From contig JANQSC010000023.1 in NCBI GenBank assembly GCA_028284235.1, positions 171,541 through 235,540 on the forward strand: a stretch of DNA of 64,000 nt, given 5' to 3'. Below the pieces are notes generated by a model that was not told the DNA's origin, did not search any database, and was given only the letters and a program-made list of their open reading frames with translations. Within the stretch, counting starts at the first letter, position 1, and each line of letters starts with the position of its first letter. Origin of the DNA: Opitutaceae bacterium (GTDB lineage: Bacteria; Verrucomicrobiota; Verrucomicrobiia; Opitutales; Opitutaceae). A program made the position numbers and the translations under genes. Shown one piece after another: positions 27,151-34,898 of the stretch.

Positions 27151-29829
27151 ATGATTGCCGATTGGTTACGCCGGCTAAAGCTGGTCTTCAAACAAGATCG
27201 TTTTTGGGGCGATTTGGATGAGGAGCTCAAGGCCCACGTCTCGCTGATGGCAGAGGATCTGGAAAGGCAGGGATTATCTCCCGACGAAGCGACGAAGCAG
27301 GCTCTGCGGAAATTTGGAAACGTGAATCATATCCAAGAGCAGGCATACGACGCTTGGGGAGTTCGAGTCGTGACAGATCTGTATCGGGATATTCGTTACT
27401 CGGCGCGATCGCTCTGGAAGAGCAAGGGATTCAGCTTTGCCGTGGTTACTACATTGGCGCTCTGCATGGGCTTAAATACATCGATTCTTTCTGCTCTCTA
27501 CGGGTTGATACTGAAACCACTTCCCTTTGAAGAACCAGAGCGACTGGTCCAACTGTTTAACGTACCAAAAGATGCTAAATCGGAAGTGCGCTACTCTTCC
27601 AGTTGGCCGCAATACGCCGAACTCAGAGAACGGACCGACCTATTCGAAGGATGTGCCTACGTTAACGCAGTCCCTGAGCTGCTCACTATCGATTCAACCA
27701 GTCACAAGGTATTGGCTCAGAAGGTGAGCCATGAATTTTTTGATGTGGTGGGAGTGAAACCCATTCTCGGACGTTTTTTTCAAGACGATGAAGCCCGTGT
27801 TGGTGCACCGGGGGATCCTTTGGTGTTAACTCAAAGGAGCTGGGAAGTTTATTTCGGCGCGGATCCCAACGTCATTGGAAAGACGATCCCTTATCAGGGA
27901 TCCTCTCCTTTTGTGGCGTCTAAGGATGGCGTCTACACAATAATCGGAGTTGCTCCCAGAAGCATGGAGGTGTTTAACGCCAAAGCCGAATATTATTCGG
28001 CCGTAAAAGCGCTTGGCCGGGAGCAGCGCGATTTGTCAAGACGCTATGGTGGTGGGAGTTTATGGATTCGATTGAAGCAAGGTGTCTCTCGCGATATGGC
28101 CATTGATCAGATCCGGTCTATTGAGGATCGGTGGTACAAAGAGCACTCTAATCCGCGCTATCCCAAGCAAGTGGAGCGTCATGAATTTGAGCTGCCACAT
28201 CCTCTAGAGGGATATTTATTCCTGATAGAAGGAGGCGCACTATTTATCCTGTTGTTGGGTTGTCTGAATGTGATGACGCTCGTACTAAGTAGGGTGACCA
28301 ATATGAGGCATGAGTTTTCGATTCGTGGAGCCCTGGGTGCGGGAAACAGCTCTTTGCGACGTCTTCTCCTGATTGAGAACTCCATTCTTTTGATTTTCGC
28401 TTTGGCAATTGGGTGGTTATTGGCGGGTGTGGGAGTGCACTATGTAAATCGCTATGTTGAGTTTCTCAGCCCGACCACGGCGTTAATTGAATTAGACTGG
28501 GCCATCTTTTTTGCTGCCTTAGGAATTGCTGCGATCACATTATTCGCCTTGGGCGTTCTTCCTTTTGAGTTGTTGTTGAAATCGGGATCGTCCCAACTAG
28601 TGGATAGCAGGCACAGAACATCAACAGCCGGCTTTCAGGTTAAAAAAGTGCATCAAGGATTGGTAATTGTTCAGGTGGCTCTAGCTTTTGTTATGTTAGT
28701 GGGTGCTGGGCTACTGTTCCAAAGTTTTCGCAATGTTATGGATGTGGACCAAGGATTTGATGCGGAGCAGGTGGTACAGGGTAAGCTCGATTTTCTTACA
28801 GTCGAATCTGTCTACAATAGCAAGGCGGAGAGAAGCGAATTAGCTATTCAGGTATTTGAAAAGATGCGGCAAATTCCAGGGGTTGAGCAGGTTTGTAGAA
28901 CCGGAGTTGGCTTGTTGACGGATGACAATAGAACCCGTCCTAATATTTTTTATATTCGTGGCGAATCTGAAGAACAACCACTGCTCGCGTCATGGGTAAC
29001 TGTTTCGGCAGAATTTATGGAGGCTATGGGTATTTCGTTTGTGGAAGGACGAGATTTTCGTCCGGGAGATCACGAGCAGACCGTAATCGTTGACGAATTA
29101 TTTGCTAAGCGGTATCTGAAGCATCGCGAAGCTCTTGGTACTGAAATGTGGTTTAAAAAGGGAGGCCCGCCTCAGGGATTCCCATGGTATCGAGTCGTTG
29201 GCGTCACATCCAAGGCCAATCTTCGTGGGTTGGAAGAGAGAGATGGCTTGCCGATTGTTTATACTCTTTTTTCGGAATCGAGTGGATCTCACGGATTCTC
29301 TTTTTATTTAAGAAGCAATCGTCCGTCTGGCGCACTCATCCGCGATATGCAGGCAAAACTGTATGAAATAGATCCGCGTCTTGTATTGGGTTCAGCAAGG
29401 TCGTTGGACCAATCTATTGATGAACTTCTAACGAGCCGGAAGGGAATCACGGCTCTGCTAGTAGCATTTGCAGCGCTTGCTCTGGGTCTTTCCATTATAG
29501 GTGTCTATGCTGTGCTGGCTTACGATGTGGCTCAACGTCGACGAGAGATCGGAGTCCGAGGGGCTATAGGGGCCAGCCGGATGGTTGTCATGAAGATGAT
29601 CCTTCAGCAGGGCCTTTGGAAGGCAGCCATTGGCCTAGGGTTCGGTGTCCTGCTTTCGCTCTATCTGACTCGCTTCCTGGAAAGCATGTTGTTCGATGTG
29701 AGCGCCCTGGAGATTTCGGTCTATGTCGTCTCCACGGTGGTATTTCTGTTGATTGCCGTTGCTGCGAGCTATGTGCCCGCGCGAAGAGCGATGCAGGTGG
29801 ATCCCATGGAAGCGTTGAAAGAAGAGTGA
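27151..29829 (+). CDS. ADOP-9: duplicated MacB/FtsX-like permease
   Basis: 892 residues from ATG 27151, which has AAGGG 4-8 nt upstream; the in-frame TTG at 27133 is rejected. Prefix (DLDEELKAHVSLM; AYDAWGVRVVTDLYRD, a variant of RDSWG), TM1 near 98-118, first FtsX from about 353 (LLLGCLNVMTLVLSR), TM5 near 500-520, last FtsX from about 765 (SIIGVYAVLAYDVAQRRREIGVR), tail DPMEALKEE. It is nearest to ADOP-8. No ATPase domain. Confidence 0.88.
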   Translation: MIADWLRRLKLVFKQDRFWGDLDEELKAHVSLMAEDLERQGLSPDEATKQALRKFGNVNHIQEQAYDAWGVRVVTDLYRDIRYSARSLWKSKGFSFAVVTTLALCMGLNTSILSALYGLILKPLPFEEPERLVQLFNVPKDAKSEVRYSSSWPQYAELRERTDLFEGCAYVNAVPELLTIDSTSHKVLAQKVSHEFFDVVGVKPILGRFFQDDEARVGAPGDPLVLTQRSWEVYFGADPNVIGKTIPYQGSSPFVASKDGVYTIIGVAPRSMEVFNAKAEYYSAVKALGREQRDLSRRYGGGSLWIRLKQGVSRDMAIDQIRSIEDRWYKEHSNPRYPKQVERHEFELPHPLEGYLFLIEGGALFILLLGCLNVMTLVLSRVTNMRHEFSIRGALGAGNSSLRRLLLIENSILLIFALAIGWLLAGVGVHYVNRYVEFLSPTTALIELDWAIFFAALGIAAITLFALGVLPFELLLKSGSSQLVDSRHRTSTAGFQVKKVHQGLVIVQVALAFVMLVGAGLLFQSFRNVMDVDQGFDAEQVVQGKLDFLTVESVYNSKAERSELAIQVFEKMRQIPGVEQVCRTGVGLLTDDNRTRPNIFYIRGESEEQPLLASWVTVSAEFMEAMGISFVEGRDFRPGDHEQTVIVDELFAKRYLKHREALGTEMWFKKGGPPQGFPWYRVVGVTSKANLRGLEERDGLPIVYTLFSESSGSHGFSFYLRSNRPSGALIRDMQAKLYEIDPRLVLGSARSLDQSIDELLTSRKGITALLVAFAALALGLSIIGVYAVLAYDVAQRRREIGVRGAIGASRMVVMKMILQQGLWKAAIGLGFGVLLSLYLTRFLESMLFDVSALEISVYVVSTVVFLLIAVAASYVPARRAMQVDPMEALKEE

Positions 29830-29841
29830 GGGATTGAAGAG

Positions 29842-29972
29842 TGATCCGTCTTCGCTCAAGAGCTACGCCGCGACGAGAGAGTGAGGTGTGATCCGTCTTC
29901 GTCCCGCTTAGCCACCGACATTGTCGGGGTTTCTGGCGGGACTACGCCGTGACAAGAGAGTGAAATGCGAGT
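29842..29972. repeat. Imperfect direct repeat behind ADOP-9
   Basis: The segments TGATCCGTCTTCG and CTACGCCG(C/T)GAC(A/G)AGAGAGTGA each occur twice in this spacer, and a degraded relative (TGATCCGCTTTCGCTCAA) lies behind ADOP-7 near 23406. No gene is seen here. The repeat appears to be a duplicated piece of spacer DNA rather than a coding or regulatory unit. Confidence 0.5.
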
Positions 29973-30008
29973 GGCGAGTAGTGGCGAAGCGGCTTGGGAT
30001 GCGGAAAA

Positions 30009-30440
30009 CTAGTTCGCGAGCGGATTTCTCCAGCGGAGGCCTTTGAAGCGGGAGAAGTCGGCATCGGTTGAACACAGTTCGCAATCGTGATCCATGGCGA
30101 GCGCGGCTAAGTAGGCATCAGAAGATAGGTTCGCGTTGGCCTGGCTTTCTATTAAGAGCGGTTGGAGGATCGACCAAAATGAAGCGGTCGGGTTCAGAAT
30201 TTGAACGACCGGTTGGGAAATCCACCGATCGACTGTTGTCGTTGCTTCTTCAATACTGAGCGGAGACTCAACGGCTCTAGGATTTGTGAATATTCGGACA
30301 TACGCCATGCAGGTGATCCATGCCAAGCCCACTTGCTGATTGCTGGAAAGTGTTTCGTCCCACCAGGCTTTCGCCTCTTTGTGTTTTGTGGATAGGGAAT
30401 CCTCGGCGTAAAATAGGAGGTTAGCGTCGACGAGGATCAC
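30009..30440 (-). CDS. PIN-domain toxin, VapC-like (second TA pair)
   Basis: 143 residues. PIN acidic residues: D5 in ILVDANLLFYA, a D in LSSDAYLAALAM, and STDADFSRF near the C-terminus. The GTG start overlaps the antitoxin TGA by 4 nt (GTGA). It differs in sequence from the toxin at 1717, so the two pairs are not recent copies. It likely cleaves tRNA or rRNA when its antitoxin is degraded; the target is unknown. Confidence 0.82.
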   Translation of the reverse strand: MILVDANLLFYAEDSLSTKHKEAKAWWDETLSSNQQVGLAWITCMAYVRIFTNPRAVESPLSIEEATTTVDRWISQPVVQILNPTASFWSILQPLLIESQANANLSSDAYLAALAMDHDCELCSTDADFSRFKGLRWRNPLAN

Positions 30441-30682
30441 TTGTACTGAGGGCCTTCGACTTGTTCCAGGAGTTCTGCGACATTGTCGTAGCTTAGCCCG
30501 GCTTTCAGCCCCACCTTCTTGGCTTTGGTTCTATAGTTCTTCGTCTTTGGTTGACCTTCCACTTGGTTCAATCCTTTGCGCAGAATCTCGTTCAAGGCCT
30601 GCTTGAACCTCAAAGAATTGCGGCCGGCATATCGCCGCAGCCGCTTCTCGACGGTGTCATCAATGGTGACGGTGGTTCTCAT
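30437..30682 (-). CDS. VapB-like antitoxin (second TA pair)
   Basis: 81 residues if started at the ATG at 30682 (MRTTVTIDDTVEKRLRRYAG), which gives the usual ribbon-helix-helix N-terminus. Two in-frame ATGs further up, near 30703, would add seven hydrophobic residues unlike the family; neither start has a clear ribosome-binding site. The C-terminal half (VGLKAGLSYDNVAELLEQVEG) is typical of VapB tails that wrap around VapC. Confidence 0.75.
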   Translation of the reverse strand: MRTTVTIDDTVEKRLRRYAGRNSLRFKQALNEILRKGLNQVEGQPKTKNYRTKAKKVGLKAGLSYDNVAELLEQVEGPQYK

Positions 30683-30878
30683 GAAGAAACAAGATAGCAT
30701 CATGATGTTTTTTTCAAGACATAAAAATGTAATTTAAGAGTGAAGGAGCGAAGGCGCCTACCCAGTGACTTGCGACGAATGCTGCAGTAGGGTTGCATCA
30801 ACCGCCTTTGGAGAGTTGATGTGATCGGGATTCGACGTCGTTGACACTATCGTCGGGTGTGTGTTCTGATCACCGGCT

Positions 30879-31781
30879 ATGCCGGAGTTGCCTGATATTA
30901 CGGTTTACTTGGAGTCACTCGAGGCGCGGGTGGCGGGTCAGGAGATTCGGAAGGTCTCTGTCGCGAGTCCTTTTTTTCTGAGGACCTTCGATCCGCCGGT
31001 GAAAGCAATGGAGGGTAGGACGGTTCGACGAGTCAGGCGTATTGGGAAGCGAATCGTTCTCGGGTTGGAAGAGGATCTTTTCGTCGTTTTCCATCTCATG
31101 ATCGCGGGACGGTTTCGCTGGAAAGAGGAAGCGGACGCGAGGCTGGGCGGCAAGATCGTGCTGGCGTCGTTCGCGTTTCCGAACGGGACCTTGTTCGTAA
31201 CGGAAGCGAGCAAGAAGAAACGGGCATCGATGCATTTGCTCAAGGGTAAGAGTTCTCTGGATACGGTTGATCCGGGCGGATTGGAAGTGATGGATGCCAG
31301 CCTCGAGGAGTTTTCGACGCGCTTGCGTTTGCGAAACCATACCTTGAAGCGAGCCCTCACCAGCCCCAAACTGTTCAGCGGGATTGGCAACGCATACTCG
31401 GACGAGATCCTCAACGCGGCGGGGTTGTCGCCGCTGGCGTTGACGCAGAAGTTGAAGGATGAAAAGATTTCGAGGCTCCGAGACGCCGTCATTGACGTTC
31501 TGGGCGAATGGACCGGGCGCTTGCGTGAGGAGTTCGACGGACGTTTTCCCGGTCCAGGGGAGATCACCGCCTTTCGGCCCGACTTTTCCGCTCACGGAAA
31601 ATTCGGCAAGCCCTGCAAGCGCTGCGGGACGACGATCCAGCGTATTCGCTATGCCGAAAACGAGACGAACTACTGTCCTCGCTGCCAAACCGGAGGGAAG
31701 ATTCTGGCCGACCGATCTCTGTCTCGACTCTTGAAAGACGACTGGCCCAAGACAGTGGAGGAATTGGAAGAGGGGCTTTGA
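30879..31781 (+). CDS. Fpg/Nei-family DNA glycosylase
   Basis: 300 residues. Catalytic N-terminus MPELPD gives the P2/E3 pair exposed after Met removal, K57 lies in RIGKRIVLG as in Fpg, a helix-two-turn-helix region contains FSGIGNAYSDEIL (about 166-178), and a C-terminal zinc finger uses C246, C249, C266 and C269. Such enzymes excise oxidised purines or pyrimidines and nick the DNA strand. Aspartate replaces the glutamate of the usual MPELPE, so I cannot say whether it is MutM-like or Nei-like. A single gene; its tail overlaps repeat R1, part of which recurs at 37649. Confidence 0.87.
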   Translation: MPELPDITVYLESLEARVAGQEIRKVSVASPFFLRTFDPPVKAMEGRTVRRVRRIGKRIVLGLEEDLFVVFHLMIAGRFRWKEEADARLGGKIVLASFAFPNGTLFVTEASKKKRASMHLLKGKSSLDTVDPGGLEVMDASLEEFSTRLRLRNHTLKRALTSPKLFSGIGNAYSDEILNAAGLSPLALTQKLKDEKISRLRDAVIDVLGEWTGRLREEFDGRFPGPGEITAFRPDFSAHGKFGKPCKRCGTTIQRIRYAENETNYCPRCQTGGKILADRSLSRLLKDDWPKTVEELEEGL

Positions 31782-31905
31782 AAGGTAGGGCGGGATCGCC
31801 GAGCCCGCCGCGTCGGTTTCGTTGAGGATAGGCCTGTGGCGGGCTCGGCGATCCCGCCCTACCTTTGATTCGCAAAATCCTAAACTCGTTTTCGAAATGG
31901 GGCTT
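31764..31905. repeat. Repeat R1: REPIN-like palindrome with flanks
   Basis: The core (31785-31862) is two inverted arms each starting with GTAGGGC; with flanking bases the arms are 29 bp and perfect (31781-31809 and 31838-31866) around a 28-nt loop. Each arm also folds on itself (GGCGGG...CCCGCC). The last bases of the glycosylase gene and about 40 bp downstream are shared with R2. It lies in the 342-nt gap before 32124 and could end transcription of the glycosylase; otherwise that gap holds nothing I recognise apart from the ribosome-binding site of the next gene. Confidence 0.75.
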
Positions 31906-32123
31906 TATTGATTGAAACCTGGAGTTAGCCAATTGGATGCTTGGATGTAAGTCCGACTTGACTCGGCGCTCTCTGCTCAGTTTTCTTTATATACGGCTCG
32001 AAAGGGAGCCGCCGGGCTCGCGGAAAGGACTTAGTCCGCCTTTGTTTTGATAAGCATTCAATAGTCTCAACTTCTATTGCAGTCTGCTTGCGAGCCGTGG
32101 ACGCGATAGCAATGGAGGTTTAC

Positions 32124-34472
32124 ATGTCAAAGAAGTTTCCGGCTCGTCCGAGCCTAAGAAATCTTAAAATCCAGGCCAAGAGCGTGCTCAAAGCCTGCCG
32201 TCGCGGCGATTTGGATGCCTTGCGGCGAATCGCGGACGCCAATCCGAAATACGCGGACCTTGAGAGTCTCAATCGTGGACGGGGTTTACGATTGGCGGAT
32301 GTCCAATGGGCATTGGCTCGCGAATACGGCTTCGATAGCTGGGCGAAATTAGTAGCGGCTCTACCGCCGGACATTAAGTACTACCGCAAGCGTCGGTTTG
32401 AATCCGATCTTTCATTACAAGTCGGGTGGATCGCTCGAAATGGCGCGAACGATCCGTGCGGCGGAGGCGAGCATACGGTGGGAGCGTCGACGGCAGGAAG
32501 GGGGCATGCGGATGTGCCCGATTGCCGTGTCTGGTTTGTCGAGCCGGATTCGCTGAGTTCGCATGAGGAATGGGACGCGCTCGTTGAGCAGATCGGGCGG
32601 GCGGAAGTGCCGGGGTTGTTTGTCAAATCTCCGATCGATGATGCCGCCGCTACTATCATAAGCGAGCTCGACGATTTGAGATACCTTTCGATTCAGTCAG
32701 GAGAACGATTGACTGATAAGGGAATGCGTTCGCTCGGTCGTCTTACTCGATTGGAGTACTTAAATCTGGGAGGCTATGGAGGATTGCCGTCGGTGACCGA
32801 TGCGGGATTCGAGTGCTTGGAGGCTATGCCTGAGTTAAAAAGCGTCAGATTGAACTGCCTCGACGCGACGGATGAGTCGCTCCGCTATCTGCGGGATCAT
32901 CAAGCTTTAAGGCTCGTTTCTGTGCCACCAAAGACGGGCGATAAAGCGCTTGAGTATCTCAAGAACAAGCCGGAGCTTTCGCATCTTTTTCTACGTAGCG
33001 GCATTACTGACGAGGGGTTGGCGAAGTTGCGCGATTTTCCCGCTCTCGCGGAGTATCGCGAACATGCGGAAGAGTACCGAATTATTGAATACAGTCCGCC
33101 TGTTCGTTCGGCCTTGTTCTTTGATTTTCAGAATCCGAATGCGATTAGCGATCGGGGCCTGGAGGTTTTGGCCCGCTTGCAGGGACTCGAAGAGCTTTTG
33201 CTTAATGGAGGAGGCCCGGAATCATTCTCTTCGCGGTGCTTGGATTCTGTGGCTCGATTGTCTAAATTGAAGCGCCTCCAAACGGGCGGTCCGATGATCG
33301 ACGATCATGCCATGGATCGAATTGCGGAACTCCCTCAGTTGGAGTCGGTGTATTTTTTGAGCGGTAGGCCCAGCGACGATGGTTTGGAAAAGCTAAGTCG
33401 TTCGCAGTCGATACGGGAGTTGGGTATTAACCACTTTGCCGATATTACTTCTTCGGGAATGAGAAACCTCGGAAGCATGGGGCGTCTTGAAACATTGAAT
33501 ATAGGAATAAGAGGCTTGGCCCTGGAGGCTTTCGTTGGGCTGAAGGAGTTGAGGCATCTCAAGGAATTCAATCCGTTCTTTGTTGGAGATGACGCCTTCG
33601 AGTGCGCGAGCCATGTGGAAAGCTTGGAGCGGATCACGATTATGTATTGCGATGAGGTGACGGATGAGGCGGTTCGCCATCTGGAGAGATTACCGAATTT
33701 GAAGTCGCTTTCGATTTGGAGCGGCTCAATCACCGATGCGAGCTGCGAGTCGATCTGCCGCATTAAGAACGTCGAGGAATTGCTCTTCTATCGTCGCGGT
33801 ATTACCGATGCAGGTATCAAGATGCTGGCGACGTTGCCTAGTCTCAAGTCAGTTGATCTGCAGGAGAATCTAGCGGTCTCCTCGTCTGCCCTGAAAGCGT
33901 TTCGAAAGGGCGTTCGCGTCAACTATCAGCAACCGCCAGACGGATACATTCGGCAAGACAGGTTGCGTTCAGCGGTTCGTAGCTCTGGCGATATCGACAT
34001 GGAGCCTATTCCGATCAAGGGCGAAGAGAACGTTGATTTTAAAGTAGTCAATATGAACCCTCGATCCGAATATCGAGGCGACGGTATTCGATTAATGGGT
34101 CGCGGTGCCGGGTTGTTTTTCCCGCATGAGGTTAAAGCGCCTTTTCGGTGGAGCGCTGAAGTCATGCCGCTCGGGGGGAGATGGTCTCTTCTATTTGGCA
34201 ACGGGAAGTTGGAGATGCCCTGCCATCATGACTTTGGTCGGCTGTCTTTCGTGGACCCGATTTCTGGCGAGAGAGAGTCGAAGCCCTACAACTACGCGTC
34301 ATCGTTTGAGCGATGGGTGACGCATACCGTTGCTGTCGACGTGGATCGTTTGCGAATTGCTATCGGTGATGATGTTATCGTTGATCGCAGCGGCGACTAT
34401 GAAGGTCTGAGCGTCCGGTTCGGAATCGAATTTAGAGGATCGCTCGAGGTGAGAGGAGTTCGATTCGAGTGA
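32124..34472 (+). CDS. Leucine-rich-repeat protein with LamG-like C-terminus
   Basis: 782 residues from ATG 32124 (GGAGG 4 nt upstream); in-frame starts at 32088 and 32112 are less likely. Residues 1-75 (SLRNLKIQAKSVLKACRRGD, then RLADVQWALAREYGFDSWAKL) match the N-terminal module found on many bacterial ankyrin proteins. Residues about 140-610 are irregular cysteine-type leucine-rich repeats (units like ITDEGLAKLRDFPAL, VTDEAVRHLERLPNL, ITDAGIKMLATLPSL). The last 140 residues look like a beta-sandwich of the LamG/jelly-roll type (GDGIRLMGRGAGLFF, WVTHTVAVDVDRLRIAIGDD). No signal peptide, so probably cytoplasmic. Role unknown; protein binding is likely. Confidence 0.72.
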   Translation: MSKKFPARPSLRNLKIQAKSVLKACRRGDLDALRRIADANPKYADLESLNRGRGLRLADVQWALAREYGFDSWAKLVAALPPDIKYYRKRRFESDLSLQVGWIARNGANDPCGGGEHTVGASTAGRGHADVPDCRVWFVEPDSLSSHEEWDALVEQIGRAEVPGLFVKSPIDDAAATIISELDDLRYLSIQSGERLTDKGMRSLGRLTRLEYLNLGGYGGLPSVTDAGFECLEAMPELKSVRLNCLDATDESLRYLRDHQALRLVSVPPKTGDKALEYLKNKPELSHLFLRSGITDEGLAKLRDFPALAEYREHAEEYRIIEYSPPVRSALFFDFQNPNAISDRGLEVLARLQGLEELLLNGGGPESFSSRCLDSVARLSKLKRLQTGGPMIDDHAMDRIAELPQLESVYFLSGRPSDDGLEKLSRSQSIRELGINHFADITSSGMRNLGSMGRLETLNIGIRGLALEAFVGLKELRHLKEFNPFFVGDDAFECASHVESLERITIMYCDEVTDEAVRHLERLPNLKSLSIWSGSITDASCESICRIKNVEELLFYRRGITDAGIKMLATLPSLKSVDLQENLAVSSSALKAFRKGVRVNYQQPPDGYIRQDRLRSAVRSSGDIDMEPIPIKGEENVDFKVVNMNPRSEYRGDGIRLMGRGAGLFFPHEVKAPFRWSAEVMPLGGRWSLLFGNGKLEMPCHHDFGRLSFVDPISGERESKPYNYASSFERWVTHTVAVDVDRLRIAIGDDVIVDRSGDYEGLSVRFGIEFRGSLEVRGVRFE

Positions 34473-34483
34473 AGCGATTGTTT

Positions 34484-34533
34484 TTGCCTTGACGATCTAG
34501 GCAAGTGCTATTTGCTATGATGATCTAGGTAAG
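34484..34533 (+). promoter_or_regulatory. Promoter/operator region of PadR-10
   Basis: A palindrome TTGCCT-N9-AGGCAA (34484-34504) is followed by a direct repeat of its GATCTAGGCAAG half (34494-34505) as GATCTAGGTAAG (34522-34533). An extended -10 (TGCTATGAT, 34513-34521) sits between them. The ATG is at 34543. Confidence 0.55.
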
Positions 34534-34542
34534 GAGATCGTT

Positions 34543-34883
34543 ATGACGAAACCATTTAACACGGACTTGATGCAGGGGACCTTGGACATGTTGATCCTGC
34601 GGGTGCTCCAGGCGGACTCGCTACATGGTTGGGGGATCGCCCAGCGAATACATCTTTTGTCAGATGATGTGCTAAGGTTGAGGAGGGGTCTTTGTATCCG
34701 TCGCTATATCGCATGGAGCGGAAAGGGCTTATCAAGGCAGAGTGGGGTATTTCCGAGCTGAATCGGCGAGCGAAGTTCTACGCGGTAACGACGGCTGGGA
34801 AAAAGCACTACAATGCGGAACGAAAAAACTGGATACAATTGGCCAATGCGACCGCAGCGGTGCTTGGGCACAGTTTCTCTTAA
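34543..34883 (+). pseudogene. PadR-10: frameshifted PadR regulator
   Basis: The first frame reads TDLMQGTLDMLILRVLQ, LHGWGIAQRIHLLSDDVL, then goes out of register. The second frame (from about 34680) carries the rest: SLYPSLYRMERKGLIKAEWG and NRRAKFYAVTTAG up to 34883. One A appears to be missing near 34674 (CTAAGG where sisters imply CTAAAGG for L-K-V). Restoring it gives a normal 113-residue PadR. It is either a genuine loss of the repressor, leaving ADOP-10 uncontrolled, or a sequencing error. No slippery heptamer is seen, so programmed frameshifting is unlikely. Confidence 0.8.
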
Positions 34884-34898
34884 TCGACTCTCGTTGCC

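Noticed and set aside
31781..31866. R1 as a CRISPR unit or ordinary rho-independent terminator
   Set aside because: No array of repeats with spacers, and no T-run after the stem; GTAG-headed double hairpins recur in other gaps, which fits REP-type repeats better.
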